DNA of 43,596 nucleotides from Balneolaceae bacterium. Lineage in GTDB: Bacteria > Bacteroidota > Rhodothermia > Balneolales > Cyclonatronaceae. Shown here piece by piece: positions 18,301 to 26,665 of this stretch. The notes beneath the pieces were generated by a model. It was not told where the DNA came from. It saw only the letters and a program-made list of their open reading frames with translations, and did not search any database. Each line of letters opens with the position of its first letter. The first letter of the stretch is position 1. The DNA lies in NCBI GenBank assembly GCA_007694035.1, contig RECM01000278.1, forward strand, positions 1 to 43,596. Reading direction: 5' to 3'. A program made the position numbers and the translations under genes.

Positions 18301-18364
18301 CATCGACCGTAACATCTACCCACAGGCACGCACATTCACGATGGGTATCAACCTCGACTTTTAA
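15314..18364 (+). CDS. susC: SusC-type TonB-dependent outer-membrane transporter
   Basis: The start at 15314 (MKNYKSLLLL...) gives a clean signal peptide and 1016 residues; the longer open frame from 15236 adds an unlikely leader. Domains in order: CarboxypepD_reg-like domain (about 25-105, GTVADAQTGEPLIGVNI), plug domain with SLRVEQALQGRTAGVMV and RIRGIGTTGNADPLYIVDGMPV, IASIEVLKDASATAIYGARGANGVVMI, then the 22-strand barrel ending in TFTMGINLDF. It imports oligosaccharides with SusD across the outer membrane, powered by TonB (encoded elsewhere). GH16, GH3 and transporter neighbours suggest a beta-1,3-glucan substrate. susD follows after 18 bp. Confidence 0.95.
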   Translation: MKNYKSLLLLIALFLLVSVSAQSQVVNGTVADAQTGEPLIGVNIILQGTTSGTTTDVDGRYSITLPNLDGRLVFSYVGYVSRIVEVAGRSEINLNMEPDILMGEEFVVVGYGLQQKSLVTGSISRIGAAQIEQSASLRVEQALQGRTAGVMVMQNSGQPGSGATVRIRGIGTTGNADPLYIVDGMPVGGIDYLSPSDIASIEVLKDASATAIYGARGANGVVMITTAQGRPGPIQVSYHGYLGVQSPWKKTDLLDAPNYMRIMNESYANDNRPIPFPDIDARIAQIGKGTDWQDEVFFYNAPVADHSLRLSGGSETSTYMLSMSYRQQDGIVAEGKSNYERLTVRMNSDHNRGRLTYGSRFNYTNKTTRGINPNEEFGGIMARVSNIDPVTPVRDADGNFAQSPYASQEVVNPVAAIDIINAEWNEDKFVGGVYGNFNILDNLSIRSTLDLELTYGNNRSFNPRYDLGGNVTNSTTSAFQQQNKWVTWQTSHVLRYQQAYQNHNFTVLGGFELLSHRHEFLGGTAFNLSMESFDNAWLSVGTDEVNQTNFGGLGLESIASFFSRVNYDYNNRYMLEGVLRYDGSSKFGPDNRWGIFPAFSVGWIISDEEFMSDQNVFSFLKLRGGWGQNGSDNIGQFSFTPLITTHAGYGFGMTPVVVTGAYPGQIANPGLKWETSEQFSVGLETAYRNDQIYLNLDYYIKDTQGLLLAAPIPAFIGNAPPVINGGNVRNTGVEIESGFRHVTGDWQMNFSLTGTYNKNEMTAINNEEGRLFGAGVSTSMNNVGMAMVGHPIAFFWGYRTAGIFQNTEQVQNHRSSDGTVIQPNARPGDMIFVDVNDDGQITAEDRVQIGNPYPDFTAGFNMDLNWRNWDLNMFWYGSFGNDIFTGGTRRHDLNMPNWKADVLNRWTEDNPSTTHPRVTINDPNGNFTRPSDFFVEDGSYVRLRNISLGYTLPTRIVQRAGAARMRIYGSAQNLFTFTGYSGHDPEIGSGWALDVGIDRNIYPQARTFTMGINLDF

Positions 18365-18382
18365 CATTAACACAATACCACA

Positions 18383-19927
18383 ATGAAGAAGCTATCAATT
18401 TTTCTAACTCTTACCGTCCTGTTGTTTCTGGGTGGTTGCGTTGATGATTTTTTAAGTCACAAGCCCCCCGTTCAACGAACCCAGGATAATTTTTTCCAGT
18501 CACAGCAGGATGCCGAACAGGCACTGTATGCCATCTATGAGGTGACCACGTTCTCTCATGGCCGCGGCAATTTCGGTTTCCATCCGTTTGACTTGATCTC
18601 CAACATCCTGTCAGACGATGCCTATGCCGGTGGTTCCGGCCCGGGTGACCAGCCGGAGCTTGTTGACTTCAATGCCCATAATATTTCCGTGACCAACGGT
18701 AAAGCGCTTGGGTTATGGTCAGACCGGTATACCGGTATCTACCGTGCCAATCTCCTGCTTAAGTACATCGATGAGATTGATTTCGTGAATGAAACAACAA
18801 GGGCCAATTTTGCTGCAGAAGCCCGTTTTCTTCGTGCGATGTTCTACTTCGACCTTGTGCGGTTTTACGGGTATATACCTCAGTTCACGCGCCCGCTTGT
18901 TGCCGCTGATATCGAAGTGCCGCAGAAAAGCCCCGAAGAGGTGTACAATTTCATAGCACAGGAGCTTGTTGAGATCATACCCAACATGCGTACCAGCGTT
19001 CCTGCCGCACAAGCCGGCCGGGCATCGGCCTGGGCAGCGAAATCTTTGCTGGGTCGGGTTTACCTGTACCATCAGGATTATGCCAAACCCGTTTTCGGTA
19101 TCGGCGATCTGCCGGTTACCCGGCAGGTAGTACTCGGGCATCTTGAGGATGTGATCCAGAACAGCGGACATGCCCTGCTGCCGAACTTTGCCAATCTGTG
19201 GGGACGTGCGGCCAATAATAACAACGAGGCCATTTTCTCGGTGCAGCACATTACCACATCCTTCGGCGACTGGGGCTTTTTGAACGGCTCTATCGGCAAC
19301 TGGACCGCAACCATGTCTGGTCTGCGCGGAGTTGGCTTTAACGTAAATTATGCCGGCGGATGGTCCTTCCAGCCGGTTACGCCCGATCTGGTTGCCGCAT
19401 TCGACCCTGCTACCGATTCGAGGTATCTTGCCACTATTCTTGATCCGGTGGCCGAAAACGTGCGGCACAATGCCGGTGAGATGTATCAGTGGCAGGGGTA
19501 CGCCTTTAAAAAGTTCTACCCGCGCCGGGGCGACACACCCGCTGTGAACGTAGAGTTCAACTGGCCGTACAACAGGCCCGTGGTCAGATTTGCCGATGTT
19601 CTGCTCATGGCAGCCGAACTGGGATCTCCCAATGCACAGACCTATTTCGATCAGGTACGTCAGCGGGCCTACGGTGCCAATTTTGTACAGATACCGGCCA
19701 CCCGGGAGAATATCATGAATGAACGCCGGCTCGAATTTGCCGGAGAAGGCATGCGCTACTGGGACCTGCTCAGAATGGGGCTCAATACGGCTGCCGAAAA
19801 GATCAACGCCCGGGCCAATCCGAATATTCCGATCAATTTCCGTACCGACCGGTTGGGCCTGTTGCCGATTCCCGAATCCGAGATCAGCCTGTCAAATCAG
19901 ACACTGGTGCAAAATCCCGGATATTAG
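18383..19927 (+). CDS. susD: SusD/RagB-type surface glycan-binding lipoprotein
   Basis: The 514-residue lipoprotein (lipobox LGGC, C19) pairs with SusC as the lid that captures oligosaccharides. Family marks: QRTQDNFFQSQQDAEQALYAIYE at the N-terminus, AEARFLRAMFYFDLVRFYG (TPR-like helix), ASAWAAKSLLGRVYLY, and the C-terminal NERRLEFAGEGMRYWDLLRMG followed by LLPIPESEISLSNQTLVQNPGY, the classic SusD ending. It lies 18 bp after susC, so the two are co-transcribed. A strong hairpin with a T tract ends the transcript 30 bp after the stop codon. Confidence 0.95.
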   Translation: MKKLSIFLTLTVLLFLGGCVDDFLSHKPPVQRTQDNFFQSQQDAEQALYAIYEVTTFSHGRGNFGFHPFDLISNILSDDAYAGGSGPGDQPELVDFNAHNISVTNGKALGLWSDRYTGIYRANLLLKYIDEIDFVNETTRANFAAEARFLRAMFYFDLVRFYGYIPQFTRPLVAADIEVPQKSPEEVYNFIAQELVEIIPNMRTSVPAAQAGRASAWAAKSLLGRVYLYHQDYAKPVFGIGDLPVTRQVVLGHLEDVIQNSGHALLPNFANLWGRAANNNNEAIFSVQHITTSFGDWGFLNGSIGNWTATMSGLRGVGFNVNYAGGWSFQPVTPDLVAAFDPATDSRYLATILDPVAENVRHNAGEMYQWQGYAFKKFYPRRGDTPAVNVEFNWPYNRPVVRFADVLLMAAELGSPNAQTYFDQVRQRAYGANFVQIPATRENIMNERRLEFAGEGMRYWDLLRMGLNTAAEKINARANPNIPINFRTDRLGLLPIPESEISLSNQTLVQNPGY

Positions 19928-19958
19928 TTAGAATGATTAATCTGTGATTTTTTTAAAT

Positions 19959-19995
19959 CCACCGGTTGGTGTTCGTTCACCGGCCGGTGGTTTTT
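19959..19995 (+). terminator. Strong intrinsic terminator after susCD
   Basis: A 13-bp stem (left arm 19959-19971, right arm 19978-19990, two G-U pairs, loop TTCGTT) is followed by five T. It separates susCD from the GH16 gene. Confidence 0.9.
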
Positions 19996-20035
19996 CTGTT
20001 CAGGTACCCGCTAACACTTGGCGGGCATATTTAGC

Positions 20036-20094
20036 CGGGTCAGGTTAAACCGGATAATGTTCAGCCAGAACAGGTTAAACCGGATCAGGTTAAG
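20036..20094. repeat. Tandem repeat with CAGGTTAAACCGGAT units
   Basis: Two CAGGTTAAACCGGAT copies, a TTCAGCCAGAA spacer and a third partial CAGGTTAAGG. It lies between the susD terminator and the GH16 gene. Confidence 0.75.
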
Positions 20095-20243
20095 GCTTCC
20101 AACCGGAATTGACCTTGGCACGTTACGCAATAAGCAAATTTAATCGCGAAACAAAAAAGTGCAAACCGATTGTTCAGAGGCCGTTTAATACATCCCGGAA
20201 CACACCCTGAATCAGTTTAAACATCAAAATGAATGGAGTTAAT

Positions 20244-22376
20244 ATGAAACTATATTATACCGGGGTTCTGATTGCACTGCTTGGCTTTATTACCTTTGTG
20301 CCCGTCACTATTCAGGCCCAGAACTGGGAGCTGATCTGGTCGGACGAATTCGATGGAAATGAACTTGATGGGTCGAAATGGTCGTTTCAGTACGGAACAG
20401 GTGCCGAAGAGGGACTGAGCGGCTGGGGAAACAGTGAATTGCAGTACTACACCGACCGGGCCGATAACATTTTCGTTCAGGATGGCAGGCTCCATATTGT
20501 AGCGCAACAGGAGACCTACCAGGGCATGGACTATACATCTGCCCGCATCCGCAGCATTCACCAGGGCGACTGGCGGTATGGCCGGTTTGAGATCAGGGCG
20601 AAGCTGCCGACAGGGCAGGGGCTCTGGCCTGCCATCTGGATGATGCCCACAGATGACGTTTACGGCCGCTGGCCCGCCAGCGGGGAAATCGACATCATGG
20701 AACTGGTTGGCCATGAACCCGATGTGATTCACGGTACCTTGCATTACGGGCCGCCGCACACCTACACTGGCGGATCGTACACGCTTGAAAATGGCACCTT
20801 TAACGACGATTTCCATACGTTCGCACTCGAATGGGAGCGTGGTGAAATGCGGTGGTATGTAGATGATGTACTGTATCTCACACAAACAGACTGGTTCAGC
20901 CAGGGGCAGGGATTCCCGGCCCCGTTCGAGCAGCGTTTCCACATGATTCTCAATGTGGCTGTTGGCGGAAACTGGCCCGGTAGCCCCGACAACACTACCG
21001 TTTTTCCACAACAGATGGAAATTGACTTTGTACGTGTATACCGGGATGCAGATGCCACATTCGATGTTTCCCTCCCGCTCACGTTCGAAGATCTCTACTC
21101 CAACTGGGCTGACGCGTTCACAGGATTTGAAGGAGGCACCGTTACGCCGGCCGATAATCCCGCACCGGATTTTATCAACAACAGCGACCGGGTCGGAATG
21201 ATGGTGAAAGACGGTGGCGCTTACTGGGGTGGAGCATATTTCAGGACCGAACGCCCCTTCTCTTTCAATGCGGACGTGAATACGATTACCATGAAGGTCT
21301 GGTCGCCGCGCAGCGGCGTTCCAATACTAATCAAAGCGGAACAACAAAATAGTGACCTGGAATTTGAAACCGTGCAGACCACTACCGCCAGCGGTGAGTG
21401 GGAGGTAATTACCTGGAGTGTGGACCCGGAAGCTTACAATATTGACTGGGATATAATTACGCTCATTTTTGATTTTGAAGAGGGCCAGTCGGGCGATGGA
21501 AGTGAGGATTTCATCTGGTATTTCGACGATCTCGACGTTTATGCTGCCATAACGGAAGACCCGGTTACCCCTGCAAACCAGGTCCCCGTTACGCTTCCGC
21601 TCACCTTTGAAAACACGCAATTCCCCTGGAACCGGGCATTTCTTGGATTCAGCGGTGGCGAGATAACAACCGTAAGAAACCCGCATCCCGATGTTCTGAA
21701 TAACTCTGCCCGGGTCGGAAAAATGGTTAAAAATGGCGGAGCTTTCTGGGGCGGGGCGTACATGATTCTGGATGACGCGTTTGTTTTCAGTGAAGACAAA
21801 CACACCATAACCATGAAGGTCTGGTCGCCGCGCCCCGAAGTACCGGTTCTGATGAAAATGGAACAGCGTTTCGGCGTCCAGTTCTACGAAATTGCCGAGC
21901 CCACCGCTACCAGCCAGCAATGGGAAGAGATGACCTGGAACATGAGCGGGGCCGGGTTTGTAAGGGAATGGGACCTTATTACACTGATATTTGATTTCCG
22001 GGCCGGGCAGGTCGGTGATGGCAGCGACAATTTCACCTGGTATTTCGATGATCTGGTTGTGGATGCGGAAAGGGTTGGGACCTCGGTGCCCGGCCACGGA
22101 TCAGATTTGCCGGTGACCTATGAACTCAGGCAAAATTATCCCAATCCATTCAACCCGACAACACAAATTCAATTCAACCTGCCCGAGCAGGCCCATGTTA
22201 TGCTCGAGGTCTACAATATTATGGGCCAGCGGGTGGCCACGCTCGCCAACGGCGCATTCCGGGCAGGCAGGCATGATGTGGTTTTTGACGCAACCGGTCT
22301 GGCTAGCGGCGTTTATCTGTACCATCTGCGTACCCCTTCGTTCAGTCAAACACAGAAAATGCTGCTGGCAAAATAA
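20244..22376 (+). CDS. Secreted GH16 beta-glucanase (laminarinase-type) with two accessory modules and T9SS domain
   Basis: The 710-residue enzyme has a signal peptide (about 1-26), a GH16 jelly-roll domain (about 27-280), two homologous ~160-residue beta-sandwich modules and a C-terminal NPFNP-type domain for type IX secretion. The catalytic box ExDxxE is present as GEIDIMELVG (E148 nucleophile, D150, E153 acid/base); this spacing variant is typical of laminarinases and related GH16 endo-beta-glucanases. It would cut beta-1,3- or 1,3/1,4-glucan outside the cell. GGAG at 20235-20238 supports the start at 20244 rather than 20229. The modules lack catalytic motifs and may bind glucan. Confidence 0.93.
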   Translation: MKLYYTGVLIALLGFITFVPVTIQAQNWELIWSDEFDGNELDGSKWSFQYGTGAEEGLSGWGNSELQYYTDRADNIFVQDGRLHIVAQQETYQGMDYTSARIRSIHQGDWRYGRFEIRAKLPTGQGLWPAIWMMPTDDVYGRWPASGEIDIMELVGHEPDVIHGTLHYGPPHTYTGGSYTLENGTFNDDFHTFALEWERGEMRWYVDDVLYLTQTDWFSQGQGFPAPFEQRFHMILNVAVGGNWPGSPDNTTVFPQQMEIDFVRVYRDADATFDVSLPLTFEDLYSNWADAFTGFEGGTVTPADNPAPDFINNSDRVGMMVKDGGAYWGGAYFRTERPFSFNADVNTITMKVWSPRSGVPILIKAEQQNSDLEFETVQTTTASGEWEVITWSVDPEAYNIDWDIITLIFDFEEGQSGDGSEDFIWYFDDLDVYAAITEDPVTPANQVPVTLPLTFENTQFPWNRAFLGFSGGEITTVRNPHPDVLNNSARVGKMVKNGGAFWGGAYMILDDAFVFSEDKHTITMKVWSPRPEVPVLMKMEQRFGVQFYEIAEPTATSQQWEEMTWNMSGAGFVREWDLITLIFDFRAGQVGDGSDNFTWYFDDLVVDAERVGTSVPGHGSDLPVTYELRQNYPNPFNPTTQIQFNLPEQAHVMLEVYNIMGQRVATLANGAFRAGRHDVVFDATGLASGVYLYHLRTPSFSQTQKMLLAK

Positions 22377-22447
22377 TATGATCTGCCCAGCGGAGACATC
22401 TCATTAGTTATTAAATTACATAAGGATAATGTCTCCCGCACTTCGAT

Positions 22448-22509
22448 AAACGAACCCTGTAAACGAACCCTGTGAACCAACCTGTGAACCAACCTGTGAA
22501 CCAACCTGT
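22448..22509. repeat. 12/13-bp tandem repeat, five units
   Basis: Two 13-bp AAACGAACCCTGT units are followed by three identical 12-bp GAACCAACCTGT units. It lies between the convergent GH16 and CotH genes. Confidence 0.88.
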
Positions 22510-22564
22510 TCTGACTGCTGATAAACCTGTCAGATAACGTGTATAAATTGTTTTTCAGGATCGG

Positions 22565-25090
22565 TCATTTGATGATCGTAAACTTGCGCGATTGTACGTT
22601 ATCGCGGGTGATTAACCGGTAGATGTATACCCCGCTCGCCAGCCCGGTTGCATCAAACGGTACCTCGTACCGCCCCGATACCCTGAAGTCGTCGACCAGG
22701 GTTGCTACTTTCCGTCCGAGCATGTCGTATACCTCGAGTTTTATGTTGCCGGCCAATGGTATTTCAAACGGAATGATCGTACCGGGGTTAAAAGGGTTCG
22801 GGTAGTTCTGGTCGAGCCGGAAAGTAACAGGCCGCCGGGGTTCCTCATCTGTTTTCGTGGTTGTATCGGGTACAATTTCCAGGCTGATATTATTGAATGT
22901 GACCCGGTTGCCGTTATCGGCCGACATATTATCGCCGTCAAAACGGATCCTGACCCTGAAATCGGGATTGTCCATTACATCATCAATACCGCTGAAATCA
23001 ATGCTGTAACGCTGAAACTCGGTGTCGAGGGGGTACCGGTCATTCGCCAGGCCATCGTCTGTCCATACCGGCCCGCCTGTTTCCGTAGAGTAGTCGATCA
23101 ACAATGCCGTGGCTGCTCCCTCATCCATCGCGGCAAAACTGAAAATCACGCCTTCAAGGCCTGATGTCGGCATTTCAAAAATCAGGGTGTTTTCGCCGCC
23201 ATTGCCGGTAAACGGCTGCTTTACCTGTAATGCACGCATGGTGTTCTGGTCGTAGGGCCGGCCCTGGTTGCCTTCGGGGTGGTAGTTGATTTCGGTCGGA
23301 CGGTTGCGGCGCTCCATCGATGCTTTCCTCCACAGGGGGTGGGTATCGGTAAACGGATAGCCATCAAGGGCCGACTCAAACCGGATGGTGGCCTGCTCTA
23401 CCAGGGAGTAGGTGGCTTCCACAGATTCAAGCGGGGTGTTATTGATGAGATCGCTGCCAAAAAACCAGAAGTACCGAAGGCGGGATTCTGGCTCTTCAGA
23501 GGGCTCGGGCATTTGAGAGTCGATCCAGTCCATCCGCTTCTCCACCCAGTCGATCAGCCATTCAATCTCTTCTTCCCAGGTGTCGTATCCGTCGCGGCTG
23601 TACTCCCATACCCACTCACCAAGTATGGGCCATCGTATAAAATTCCGTTCCTGGGCTTCTTCCAGCAGTTCGGCATACCCGCGGATCATGTTTACTATGT
23701 GTTCTGTGGCATAGGGTCCCTGGCGCAGCTGCCACCAGCGGTCGCTGTATTTGCGGCTGAATGCCTCATCCTGGAACAGGCGTGTGTACCAGCCGTTCAG
23801 GTACTGAGTGGGGTTCAGATGGGTGTGGTACCAACCCGTTGGCGCTCCGCTCCATGGCCCCTTATAGTTGCCGGTGCTCAGGTTATAATCCCATATCGGG
23901 CCCATCACCATTTTGCCGCCACGGTCTTTATGCATGATCGTGCTGAGGCGGAAACCGTCCATCTCCTTTAAAGCCTCGATCATCAGGTGATAGTCGACGA
24001 ACGAGTCTGTGTCAAGCCACGCGGCGTACCCTGCATCAGGATCCCGGAAATTTGAACCGAACAGCGCGGCCTCCAGGCCACCGGTGTAGCCCGATATCCA
24101 GTTGCGCTGCTGGGGAGTTATATCTTCGACAGAGGGCCGGATAAGGGAAAACCTGGTGTTGAAAAAGGAACTTCTGAAATGATCATCCCGGTCGTAGTTG
24201 ATTATATACCCGCCGGTGATCTCCGGTTCGGCATTGTCTTCTGGTGTTAATTTGGTGATGTTAACGCGGTTATTGTCCCACTTTACCCGCTCAACCAGCA
24301 TATACACACCGTGGTAATGGCTTGCGGTTACCGGGCCGTTGCCATCGTGCAGAAAAAGCTCCACAAACCGGAGCCGGGGCGCGTATCGGCCCATATCGCG
24401 CCCAAGATCATAGGCGATGGCGTTGCGGATCAGTGTTTTGTCATCATAGGGCGCACTCATAATCCAGTTGTTTTCGGAGGGCATCCCCAGCACTGACTCG
24501 TTCCGGTTTTCGCCGGAATCGTCAATCAGGCGCACTCCAAACTGTTTTTTGGGAAACCCAAGAGAACTGGACCCGCGGTAGTTTGATTCGCTCAGGCTCT
24601 GCAGGTGCAGCTTGTCTGACAGCAGCCGTGCCCGGCCATCCTGCCCGATATCAATAACGGAAAACCCGACCGTTGACCGGTATGCACCCCAACGCTCCAT
24701 CACATCATCGAACTGGTGAACGATAACAAGGGGAAGGTTCGAGTCGAAATCCGCCACATTCGGATGAAGCTGGCTGTAGATTTTTGTGACTGCCGGACCG
24801 GGCTCAAAACCGTCGCGAAATGCGCGGGCACGAATCATCACCGATCCCGATACGGGCACCGGTTGCCCGGTTTGATACTGCTGATCCGATAATCCGGGCA
24901 GGTTACCGTTAGTGGTAAAGTATATCACGGTATTTTCTTCAGCCTCCATCTCAAGATCGAAAGGCTGGGTAAAGGTGCCGGCACTGTGTGAGAAAACAGG
25001 TGGCTGTAGGGTCTGAGCAGTTACTGATGTACTGGCGAGCATCAGCACCAGTATGCTGATGGCTAAGATGTAGCGCTTGAATATATACAT
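22565..25090 (-). CDS. Secreted CotH-kinase-like protein with T9SS domain
   Basis: The 841-residue protein has a signal peptide (about 1-25), an N-terminal chitobiase C-terminal-like Ig fold (about 32-110, PVFSHSAGTFTQPFDLEM...IYFTTNG), a CotH domain (about 130-530) and a C-terminal NPFNP-type domain. CotH signs are the SNYRGSSSLGFPKKQFGVRL motif, YHGVYMLVERVKWD, YDRDDH and the metal-site-like GPIWDYNLSTGN. CotH of Bacillus is an atypical protein kinase of spore coat; secreted homologs are also found with cellulosomes and glycan loci. Its target here is unknown. It lies downstream of a GH16 gene on the same strand, but a terminator separates them, so it may have its own promoter. Confidence 0.85.
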   Translation of the reverse strand: MYIFKRYILAISILVLMLASTSVTAQTLQPPVFSHSAGTFTQPFDLEMEAEENTVIYFTTNGNLPGLSDQQYQTGQPVPVSGSVMIRARAFRDGFEPGPAVTKIYSQLHPNVADFDSNLPLVIVHQFDDVMERWGAYRSTVGFSVIDIGQDGRARLLSDKLHLQSLSESNYRGSSSLGFPKKQFGVRLIDDSGENRNESVLGMPSENNWIMSAPYDDKTLIRNAIAYDLGRDMGRYAPRLRFVELFLHDGNGPVTASHYHGVYMLVERVKWDNNRVNITKLTPEDNAEPEITGGYIINYDRDDHFRSSFFNTRFSLIRPSVEDITPQQRNWISGYTGGLEAALFGSNFRDPDAGYAAWLDTDSFVDYHLMIEALKEMDGFRLSTIMHKDRGGKMVMGPIWDYNLSTGNYKGPWSGAPTGWYHTHLNPTQYLNGWYTRLFQDEAFSRKYSDRWWQLRQGPYATEHIVNMIRGYAELLEEAQERNFIRWPILGEWVWEYSRDGYDTWEEEIEWLIDWVEKRMDWIDSQMPEPSEEPESRLRYFWFFGSDLINNTPLESVEATYSLVEQATIRFESALDGYPFTDTHPLWRKASMERRNRPTEINYHPEGNQGRPYDQNTMRALQVKQPFTGNGGENTLIFEMPTSGLEGVIFSFAAMDEGAATALLIDYSTETGGPVWTDDGLANDRYPLDTEFQRYSIDFSGIDDVMDNPDFRVRIRFDGDNMSADNGNRVTFNNISLEIVPDTTTKTDEEPRRPVTFRLDQNYPNPFNPGTIIPFEIPLAGNIKLEVYDMLGRKVATLVDDFRVSGRYEVPFDATGLASGVYIYRLITRDNVQSRKFTIIK

Positions 25091-25145
25091 GATGAATAAT
25101 GAACCCGGGAAAATAATCAGAACAGGTTAACAGAATTATGAATAA

Positions 25146-25176
25146 AAGGCCGGCAGTGTGTCAACCCGCCGGCCTT
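25146..25176 (-). terminator. Intrinsic terminator between the second GH16 and cotH-like genes
   Basis: A perfect 9-bp stem (AAGGCCGGC / GCCGGCCTT) with a 13-base loop; read on the minus strand it is followed by TTATT. It lies 25 bp after the GH16 stop codon. Confidence 0.8.
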
Positions 25177-25200
25177 GTAGTCAACTGTTTAAACAAGTAT

Positions 25201-26313
25201 CTACTTAATTAGTTGCATGGAGCGGAATTTTTGAAAAGAACCGGTTGACATCCGGTAGATATAGGTTCCGGAACCAAGGCCACGTGCATCAAAGCGTACC
25301 GTATGTGTACCAGCATCATATGATCTGTCGGCCACGGTGGCAACCTTCCGGCCCATAATGTCAAAAACCTCAATGGTTACATGCGAAAATTCGCGCAGGT
25401 CAAAAGAGATATTGGTATCGGGATTAAATGGATTTGGGTAATTCTGATGGAGGTCGAAATTGCCGGGTATTTCGTCTTCATCGTCGATCGAAACAAGCTC
25501 CTGGTCCTGGTAAACCCGTACATAATCAATGACCATTTCCTGTGGAAATTCCGTTGTACTGTCGGGGTTGCCCGGCCATGTACCACCAACGGCTACATTC
25601 AGCAGCATGTGAAAATCCTGATCAAAGGGCCAGGGGTGAGGTGCCAGATTGTTGGGATTAACAAGGAAATAAAGCTGTCCGTCAACAAACCAGCGGATTC
25701 TGTTCGGTTGCCATATAATGGAATATACATGAAAGTCATCACTGAAATCGCCTTCACTTCGGGTGAAGACTCCGCCGCGTTCCAGGTTGTTGGGCCAGGT
25801 CGGTCCGTAATGTACGGTTCCGTGTACCCTGTGAGGCAGATGGCCCACAAGTTCCATGATGTCAATTTCACCGCTCTGCGGCCAGACGCCGTATACGCTT
25901 TCAGTCGGCATCATCCAGATAGCCGGCCACAATCCCCGGCCTTTGGGTGTTTTCGCCCGGATCTCGAATTTACCGTACGTCCAGTCGCCCTTGTTGATGG
26001 AACGGATTCTGGCTGAGGTATAATCCCTGCCCTGGAATCGTTCCTGCCGGGCAACGATATGAAGTTTCCCGTCTTCGATGAAAATATTTTCTTCCCTGTC
26101 GGTGTAGTACTGAAGTTCATTGTTGCCCCAGTTGATAAGGCCATACAGCGGTCCGGTACCGATTTGAAACGACCATTTGTCCATATCAAGCGTTTCGGAA
26201 TCGAATTCGTCTGACCATACAAGCTGCCAGGTTTGTGCCGTCGACAGGCCGGGTACCAGTAGCAGCGCCAGGATCGTCAATAATATCTGATGAATTTTTT
26301 TTCGGAAGTTCAT
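25201..26313 (-). CDS. Secreted GH16 beta-glucanase with T9SS domain
   Basis: The 370-residue enzyme has a signal peptide (about 1-26), one GH16 domain (about 27-275) and a C-terminal NPFNP-type secretion domain (QNYPNPFNPDTNISFDL). The catalytic box is E149-I-D151-I-M-E154. Its catalytic domain is closely similar to that of the 20244 gene (WSDEFD, KWSFQxGTG, NELQYYTDRxxNIF, YTSARIRS, GLWPAIWMMP), but it lacks the two accessory modules. It is probably an endo-beta-1,3-glucanase acting outside the cell. Two direct repeats of TGCAAATATTTT about 170 bp upstream suggest the same regulator as the rest of the locus. Confidence 0.93.
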   Translation of the reverse strand: MNFRKKIHQILLTILALLLVPGLSTAQTWQLVWSDEFDSETLDMDKWSFQIGTGPLYGLINWGNNELQYYTDREENIFIEDGKLHIVARQERFQGRDYTSARIRSINKGDWTYGKFEIRAKTPKGRGLWPAIWMMPTESVYGVWPQSGEIDIMELVGHLPHRVHGTVHYGPTWPNNLERGGVFTRSEGDFSDDFHVYSIIWQPNRIRWFVDGQLYFLVNPNNLAPHPWPFDQDFHMLLNVAVGGTWPGNPDSTTEFPQEMVIDYVRVYQDQELVSIDDEDEIPGNFDLHQNYPNPFNPDTNISFDLREFSHVTIEVFDIMGRKVATVADRSYDAGTHTVRFDARGLGSGTYIYRMSTGSFQKFRSMQLIK

Positions 26314-26473
26314 TTGTAAATTTCTTTTATGGTCAGTCTTGGATCTGGCAAACTCACAAGCCCGAATTTGGCCATTGAAAGTTTATCTGTAGTGATCTGT
26401 TCTGATCAGAAAACTGCAGCCGGCAGTTTTTAGTTAAGCTTTGATTTAAAAAATCGTAAAAAACAGCCATTTG

Positions 26474-26511
26474 TGCAAATATTTTACAATTTTATGCAAA
26501 TATTTTCAATC
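26474..26511. promoter_or_regulatory. Two direct TGCAAATATTTT repeats 21 bp apart
   Basis: TGCAAATATTTT starts at 26474 and 26495, exactly 21 bp (two helix turns) apart, about 160-180 bp upstream of the second GH16. The core matches 14724 and resembles the other candidate LacI operators. Confidence 0.5.
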
Positions 26512-26618
26512 ACCATTTGGGGCACATTATTCCGGGTTTGAACGGTCTGCAGGCACCCGTCCCGTACCGCCTCAGCCAGCTCGTGTATGGTGTCGGATTC
26601 CAGAGTGATATGTTCCAT
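26484..26618 (-). CDS. Possible 44-residue ORF of unknown function
   Basis: The frame MEHITLESDTIHELAEAV... ends at a stop inside the operator-like repeats. It is short and amphipathic, and no family was recognised. It could be a remnant of a longer gene or chance. It lies downstream of pdxH on the same strand. Confidence 0.2.
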   Translation of the reverse strand: MEHITLESDTIHELAEAVRDGCLQTVQTRNNVPQMVIENICIKL

Positions 26619-26665
26619 AGCCTGATGCTCTTACGTGATCAATAAAGGGATTCTGACGCGTCAGC

